Position numbers and translations under genes: made by a program. This document shows positions 61,238 through 61,509 of a stretch of 61,509 nucleotides of DNA, in pieces; position 1 is the first letter of the stretch; every line of letters begins with the position of its first letter. The stretch is from Mycobacterium helveticum. Lineage in GTDB: Bacteria > Actinomycetota > Actinomycetes > Mycobacteriales > Mycobacteriaceae. Under the pieces are notes generated by a model. The model had not been told where the DNA came from. It did no database searches and worked only from the letters and a program-made list of their open reading frames with translations. The DNA lies in NCBI RefSeq assembly GCF_007714205.1, contig NZ_VMQU01000013.1:1-61509 (forward strand). The letters run 5' to 3'.

Positions 61238-61509
61238 TCAGACGTTGCGGCGGCGGCGCCGCCCACCCCCGGACGGCTCGACCTGCAACCGCGCCAGCAG
61301 GTCGGCGACCGACTGCCCACCCGACGGCAGCCCGTCCGCCCCCTCGGAGCCGTCGCCGGCGCCGTGCCGGGGCGCGGGGGCCGGCGGGGGGGCCCCCGGG
61401 TGCCCCCCGGCCCCGGCGGCTACCTGGGGGCCCCCCTGGACAACCCCCACCTGGCAAACCCCCACTGGGGCGGGCTCCTCCCCGCCCACGGCGGCCTGAT
61501 GGACCGGCC
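61238..61509 (-). CDS. C-terminal end of an Rv3604c-like membrane protein
   Basis: The last ~50 residues (HGAGDGSEGADGLPSGGQSV, ADLLARLQVEPSGG, then five Arg and NV) resemble the basic end of M. tuberculosis Rv3604c, a transmembrane protein rich in Ala, Arg and Pro, immediately upstream in the same operon direction. Farther upstream the sequence is a Gly/Pro tract within a G/C run and cannot be trusted. Gene runs off the window. Confidence 0.55.
   Translation of the reverse strand, partial: PVHQAAVGGEEPAPVGVCQVGVVQGGPQVAAGAGGHPGAPPPAPAPRHGAGDGSEGADGLPSGGQSVADLLARLQVEPSGGGRRRRRNV
61371..61480. other. G/C homopolymer stretch near the right edge
   Basis: Runs of 5-7 G and C, including a stretch repeating GGGG and CCCC with few other bases. 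Same character as 1-70 and 46655-46790. The reading of the coding sequence in this stretch is unreliable. Confidence 0.7.

Overview
The window is high-GC actinobacterial DNA. Its gene order matches, from memory, the Mycobacterium tuberculosis stretch Rv3559c to Rv3604c, with four clear insertions. I read it as a slow-growing non-tuberculous Mycobacterium; an M. avium-complex relative is plausible, but the species cannot be fixed by eye. The two ends (1-70 and about 61371-61480) and one internal stretch (46655-46790) are runs of C and G that look like assembly noise. They break the reading frames around them.

Region by region. (1) 1-8009 is the KstR2-type block for cholesterol C/D-ring degradation: an SDR fragment, fadE30, fadD3, fadE31-33 and aspB, with arylamine N-acetyltransferase nat converging on aspB. 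A perfect KstR2 box lies between fadE30 and fadD3. (2) 8010-17609 is an insertion that separates nat from the hsa operon. It holds a DsbA-like protein behind a CsoR-type operator, a small zinc-finger protein, an ACP-FAAL-PlsC fusion, a WS/DGAT, a HAD phosphatase, a DsbF/CcdA redox pair behind a BlaI-like operator, and a BlaI/M56 pair. (3) 17610-26582 is the KstR block for steroid A/B-ring cleavage: hsaB, hsaC, an hsaD remnant, hsaA, kshB, a secreted protein, fadE34, kstR and a LacI regulator, with three KstR boxes. The hsaD gene has lost most of its middle, including the nucleophile. (4) 26583-33253 holds a Zur-box zinc ABC transporter, an orphan PxpA, an MBL-fold protein, an ArsB-like permease and a secreted glycerophosphodiesterase. 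(5) 33254-43227 is conserved core: rlmB, cysS, ispF, ispD, carD, lpqE, radA, disA, a membrane-anchored protein, canB and mutY. (6) 43228-50123 is a DAB-type inorganic-carbon locus: dabB, dabA, a PII-like protein, a beta-carbonic-anhydrase paralogue lacking the dyad arginine, a DUF6671-like zinc-ribbon protein and a divergent winged-helix regulator. Tandem repeats flank both sides. (7) 50199-61509 is core again: alpha/beta hydrolase, mhuD, lpqF, ybjQ-like, clpC1, lsr2, lysS, coaX, panD, panC, a DUF2520 protein and the tail of a basic C-terminal protein.

The genes form three functional themes. Steroid catabolism is split between KstR and KstR2 control. Housekeeping is CoA/pantothenate synthesis, isoprenoids, tRNA charging, DNA repair and c-di-AMP. 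The accessory modules cover redox folding, lipid activation, zinc uptake and CO2/bicarbonate handling. The most interesting candidates are the DAB locus with its arginine-less carbonic anhydrase, the locally encoded BlaI/M56 system facing a BlaI-like operator in front of a DsbF/CcdA pair, and the CsoR-type operator laid over a leaderless promoter. Comparisons with M. tuberculosis proteins (lengths, residues, gene order) are from memory and were not searched.
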